NCBI RefSeq assembly: GCF_964340395.1
Contig: NC_135563.1
Span: forward strand, 3,578,422-3,638,421
Reading direction: 5' to 3'
DNA: 60,000 bases
Source: Glandiceps talaboti
Taxonomy: Eukaryota > Hemichordata > Enteropneusta > Spengelidae
The position numbers and the translations under genes are program-made. Below, piece after piece: positions 55,908 through 60,000 of the stretch; the first letter of the stretch is position 1, and every line of letters begins with the position of its first letter. The notes beneath the pieces are model-generated. The model did not search any database. It was not told the DNA's origin and saw only the letters and a program-made list of their open reading frames with translations.

Positions 55908-57612
55908 AATTTTGTAGCTATACCCTTCTAAGTATGTATACTATATATCTATATACTTTTAAATGTATTACCCTTCCGCGATTTTCCCCGGGCACTCGAT
56001 ATATGTTCCCCTCCCCATCTTAGCAACGCCATTACTTAGCGCCGGTTGGTATGGGCGACGACAACGTCAATTGTTGGGCGCAAAATGTCAGTTTTGCTTT
56101 CTTTGAATTATAAAATTTTGTAGCTATACCCTTCTAAGTATCTATACTATATATTTATATACTTTTAAATGTATTACCATTCCGCGATTTTCCCCGGGCA
56201 CTCGATATATGTCCCCCTCCCCTATCACAGGGAACGCCATTACTTAGCGCCGGTTGGTATGGGCGACGGCAACGTCAATTGTTGGGCGCAAAATGTGAGT
56301 TTTATTTTCATGAAATAAAACAATTTTGTAGCTATACCCTTCTAAGTATGTATACTATATATCTATATACTTTTAAATGTATTACCCTTCCGCGATTTTC
56401 CCCGGGCACTCGATATATGTTCCCCTCCCCATCTTAGCAACGCCATTACTTAGCGCCGGTTGGTATGGGCGACGACAACGTCAATTGTTGGGCGCAAAAT
56501 GTCAGTTTTGCTTTCTTTAAATTACAAAATTTTGTAGCTATACCCTTCTAAGTATCTATACTATATATTTATATACTTTTAAATGTATTACCCGTCCGCG
56601 ATTTTCCCCGGGCACTCGATATATGTTCCCCTCCCCATCTTAGCAACGCCATTACTTAGCGCCGGTTGGTATGGGCGACGACAACGTCAATTGTTGGGCG
56701 CAAAATGTCAGTTTTGCTTTCTTTGAATTATAAAATTTTGTAGCTATACCCTTCTAAGTATCTATACTATATATTTATATACTTTTAAATGTATTACCAT
56801 TCCGCGATTTTCCCCGGGCACTCGATATATGTCCCCCTCCCCTATCATAGGGAACGCCATTACTTAGCGCCGGTTGGTATGGGCGACGGCAACGTCAATT
56901 GTTGGGCGCAAAATGTGAGTTTTATTTTCATGAAATAAAACAATTTTGTAGCTATACCCTTCTAAGTATGTATACTATATATCTATATACTTTTAAATGT
57001 ATTACCCTTCCGCGATTTTCCCCGGGCACTCGATATATGTTCCCCTCCCCATCTTAGCAACGCCATTACTTAGCGCCGGTTGGTATGGGCGACGACAACG
57101 TCAATTGTTGGGCGCAAAATGTCAGTTTTGCTTTCTTTGAATTATAAAATTTTGTAGCTATACCCTTCTAAGTATCTATACTATATATTTATATACTTTT
57201 AAATGTATTACCATTCCGCGATTTTCCACGGGCACTCGATATATGTCCCCCTCCCCTATCATAGGGAACGCCATTACTTAGCGCCGGTTGGTATGGGCGA
57301 CGACAACGTCAATTGTTGGGCGCAAAATGTGTTTTATTTTCATGAAATAAAACAATTTTGTAGCTATACCCTTCTAAGTATGTATACTATATATCTATAT
57401 ACTTTTAAATGTATTACCCGTCCGCGATTTTCCCCGGGCACTCGATATATGTTCCCCTCCCCATCTTAGCAACGCCATTACTTAGCGCCGGTTGGTATGG
57501 GCGACGACAACGTCCATTGTTGGGCGCAAAATGTCAGTTTTGCTTTCTTTGAATTATAAAATTTTGTAGCTATACCCTTCTAAGTATCTATACTATATAT
57601 TTATATACTTTT

Positions 57613-59676
57613 AAATGTATTACCATTCCGCGATTTTCCCCGGGCACTCGATATATGTCCCCCTCCCCTATCATAGGGAACGCCATTACTTAGCGCCGGT
57701 TGGTATGGGCGACGGCAACGTCAATTGTTGGGCGCAAAATGTGAGTTTTATTTTCATGAAATAAAACAATTTTGTAGCTATACCCTTCTAAGTATGTATA
57801 CTATATATCTATATACTTTTAAATGTATTACCCTTCCGCGATTTTCCCCGGGCACTCGATATATGTTCCCCTCCCCATCTTAGCAACGCCATTACTTAGC
57901 GCCGGTTGGTATGGGCGACGACAACGTCAATTGTTGGGCGCAAAATGTCAGTTTTGCTTTCTTTAAATTACAAAATTTTGTAGCTATACCCTTCTAAGTA
58001 TCTATACTATATATTTATATACTTTTAAATGTATTACCCGTCCGCGATTTTCCCCGGGCACTCGATATATGTTCCCCTCCCCATCTTAGCAACGCCATTA
58101 CTTAGCGCCGGTTGGTATGGGCGACGACAACGTCAATTGTTGGGCGCAAAATGTCAGTTTTGCTTTCTTTGAATTATAAAATTTTGTAGCTATACCCTTC
58201 TAAGTATCTATACTATATATTTATATACTTTTAAATGTATTACCATTCCGCGATTTTCCCCGGGCACTCGATATATGTCCCCCTCCCCTATCATAGGGAA
58301 CGCCATTACTTAGCGCCGGTTGGTATGGGCGACGGCAACGTCAATTGTTGGGCGCAAAATGTGTTTTATTTTCATGAAATAAAACAATTTTGTAGCTATA
58401 CCCTTCTAAGTATGTATACTATATATCTATATACTTTTAAATGTATTACCCTTCCGCGATTTTCCCCGGGCACTCGATATATGTTCCCCTCCCCATCTTA
58501 GCAACGCCATTACTTAGCGCCGGTTGGTATGGGCGACGACAACGTCAATTGTTGGGCGCAAAATGTCAGTTTTGCTTTCTTTGAATTATAAAATTTTGTA
58601 GCTATACCCTTCTAAGTATCTATACTATATATTTATATCCTTTTAAATGTATTACCATTCCGCGATTTTCCCCGGGCACTCGATATATGTCCCCCTCCCC
58701 TATCATAGGGAACGCCATTACTTAGCGCCGGTTGGTATGGGCGACGGCAACGTCAATTGTTGGGCGCAAAATGTGAGTTTTATTTTCATGAAATAAAACA
58801 ATTTTGTAGCTATACCCTTCTAAGTATGTATACTATATATCTATATACTTTTAAATGTATTACCCTTCCGCGATTTTCCCCGGGCACTCGATATATGTTC
58901 CCCTCCCCATCTTAGCAACGCCATTACTTAGCGCCGGTTGGTATGGGCGACGACAACGTCAATTGTTGGGCGCAAAATGTCAGTTTTGCTTTCTTTAAAT
59001 TACAAAATTTTGTAGCTATACCCTTCTAAGTATCTATACTATATATTTATATACTTTTAAATGTATTACCCGTCCGCGATTTTCCCCGGGCACTCGATAT
59101 ATGTTCCCCTCCCCATCTTAGCAACGCCATTACTTAGCGCCGGTTGGTATGGGCGACGACAACGTCAATTGTTGGGCGCAAAATGTCAGTTTTGCTTTCT
59201 TTGAATTATAAAATTTTGTAGCTATACCCTTCTAAGTATCTATACTATATATTTATATACTTTTAAATGTATTACCATTCCGCGATTTTCCCCGGGCACT
59301 CGATATATGTCCCCCTCCCCTATCATAGGGAACGCCATTACTTAGCGCCGGTTGGTATGGGCGACGGCAACGTCAATTGTTGGGCGCAAAATGTGTTTTA
59401 TTTTCATGAAATAAAACAATTTTGTAGCTATACCCTTCTAAGTATGTATACTATATATCTATATACTTTTAAATGTATTACCCTTCCGCGATTTTCCCCG
59501 GGCACTCGATATATGTTCCCCTCCCCATCTTAGCAACGCCATTACTTAGCGCCGGTTGGTATGGGCGACGACAACGTCAATTGTTGGGCGCAAAATGTCA
59601 GTTTTGCTTTCTTTGAATTATAAAATTTTGTAGCTATACCCTTCTAAGTATCTATACTATATATTTATATCCTTTT
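57613..59676. repeat. 1,032-bp pentameric higher-order repeat (A-B-B'-A'-B), two full copies
   Basis: Monomers beginning at 57,613, 57,821, 58,027, 58,233 and 58,439 are repeated in the same order at 58,645, 58,853, 59,059, 59,265 and 59,471, and a third copy starts at 59,677. Marks at 1,032-bp spacing include the A' monomer with ATGTGTTTTATTTTC (57,201, 58,233 and 59,265) and the private TTTATATCCTTTT before 58,645 and 59,677. A monomers are 208 bp (ATGTGAGTTTTA) and the others 206 bp. Before 57 kb the A/B order is less regular. Confidence 0.9.
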
Positions 59677-60000
59677 AAATGTATTACCATTCCGCGATTT
59701 TCCCCGGGCACTCGATATATGTCCCCCTCCCCTATCATAGGGAACGCCATTACTTAGCGCCGGTTGGTATGGGCGACGGCAACGTCAATTGTTGGGCGCA
59801 AAATGTGAGTTTTATTTTCATGAAATAAAACAATTTTGTAGCTATACCCTTCTAAGTATGTATACTATATATCTATATACTTTTAAATGTATTACCCGTC
59901 CGCGATTTTCCCCGGGCACTCGATATATGTTCCCCTCCCCATCTTAGCAACGCCATTACTTAGCGCCGGTTGGTATGGGCGACGGCAACGTCAATTGTTG

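Larger units (their letters stand above)
55491..60000. repeat. 206-bp CpG-rich satellite array, runs off the window end
   Basis: The start AAATGTATTA recurs at 55,551, 55,758, 55,961, 56,167, 56,375, 56,581, 56,787, 56,995, 57,201, 57,407, 57,613, 57,821, 58,027, 58,233, 58,439, 58,645, 58,853, 59,059, 59,265, 59,471, 59,677 and 59,885. Spacings are mostly 206 or 208, with single 207 and 203 steps. Each monomer has an AT-rich part (CTATACTATATATTTATATA) and a part with about 11 CpGs (CCGCGATTTTCCCCGGGC, TTAGCGCCGGTTGGTATG, TTGTTGGGCGCAAAA). Type A has CCCTATCATAGGG and a TTTCATGAAA palindrome; type B has CCCCATCTTAGC and GCTTTCTTT. The array starts with a truncated monomer and continues past the window. 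The 88-residue open frames across A-B junctions are by-products. Confidence 0.97.

Noticed and set aside
57203-59533. Repeated 87-88-codon open frames in the 206-bp array (55,760, 57,203, 58,235 and 59,267)
   Set aside because: They arise wherever an A' monomer is followed by a B monomer, span the AT tract, match no known domain and recur only because the DNA repeats.
55491-60000. RNA polymerase III B-box or tRNA-derived repeat (GGTTGGTATGGG)
   Set aside because: It does not fit the GGTTCGANNCC consensus and no A-box or tRNA fold was seen.

Overview
The window looks like a repeat-dominated stretch of a metazoan nuclear genome, most likely a marine invertebrate such as a sponge, cnidarian or mollusc. 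The only substantial gene joins an OTU-type cysteine protease domain to a MULE-like transposase domain. That architecture is expanded in such animals, and vertebrate vertnin is an apparent relative. Splice signals, a poly(A) signal and dinucleotide/tetranucleotide microsatellites also point to a eukaryote. The species cannot be named from the sequence.

Layout. (1) 1-232 is AT-rich unique flank with no gene seen. (2) About 233-51,380 is one uninterrupted tandem array of a 61-bp, about 31% GC, essentially CpG-free monomer, roughly 835 copies. Its variant and indel monomers act as markers and reveal nested duplications: 1,599 bp (two copies), 4,359 bp (three copies plus a 1,294-bp partial copy), 2,632 bp (two copies) and a near-perfect 9,431-bp tandem duplication at about 23,276-42,137. 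(3) 51,446-54,183 (+) is the OTU/MULE coding exon. It is preceded by a good splice acceptor and has no in-frame ATG before the catalytic cysteine, so its 5' exon(s) are missing or lie beyond the satellite. (4) 54,184-55,490 holds AT-rich DNA, two microsatellite blocks, a possible small terminal exon and an AATAAA signal. (5) 55,491 to the window end is a second, unrelated satellite with a monomer of about 206 bp. It is CpG-rich and organised as A/B subtypes in a 1,032-bp pentameric higher-order repeat.

The gene is therefore an island of about 4 kb between two satellites of opposite CpG content. If the upstream exon lies left of the array, the 51-kb satellite is intronic. In the protein the OTU catalytic Cys and His are present, but the third acidic position of the transposase is a lysine. 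That fits a domesticated or decaying copy better than an active transposase. No rRNA, tRNA, CRISPR array or bacterial-type operon was seen.
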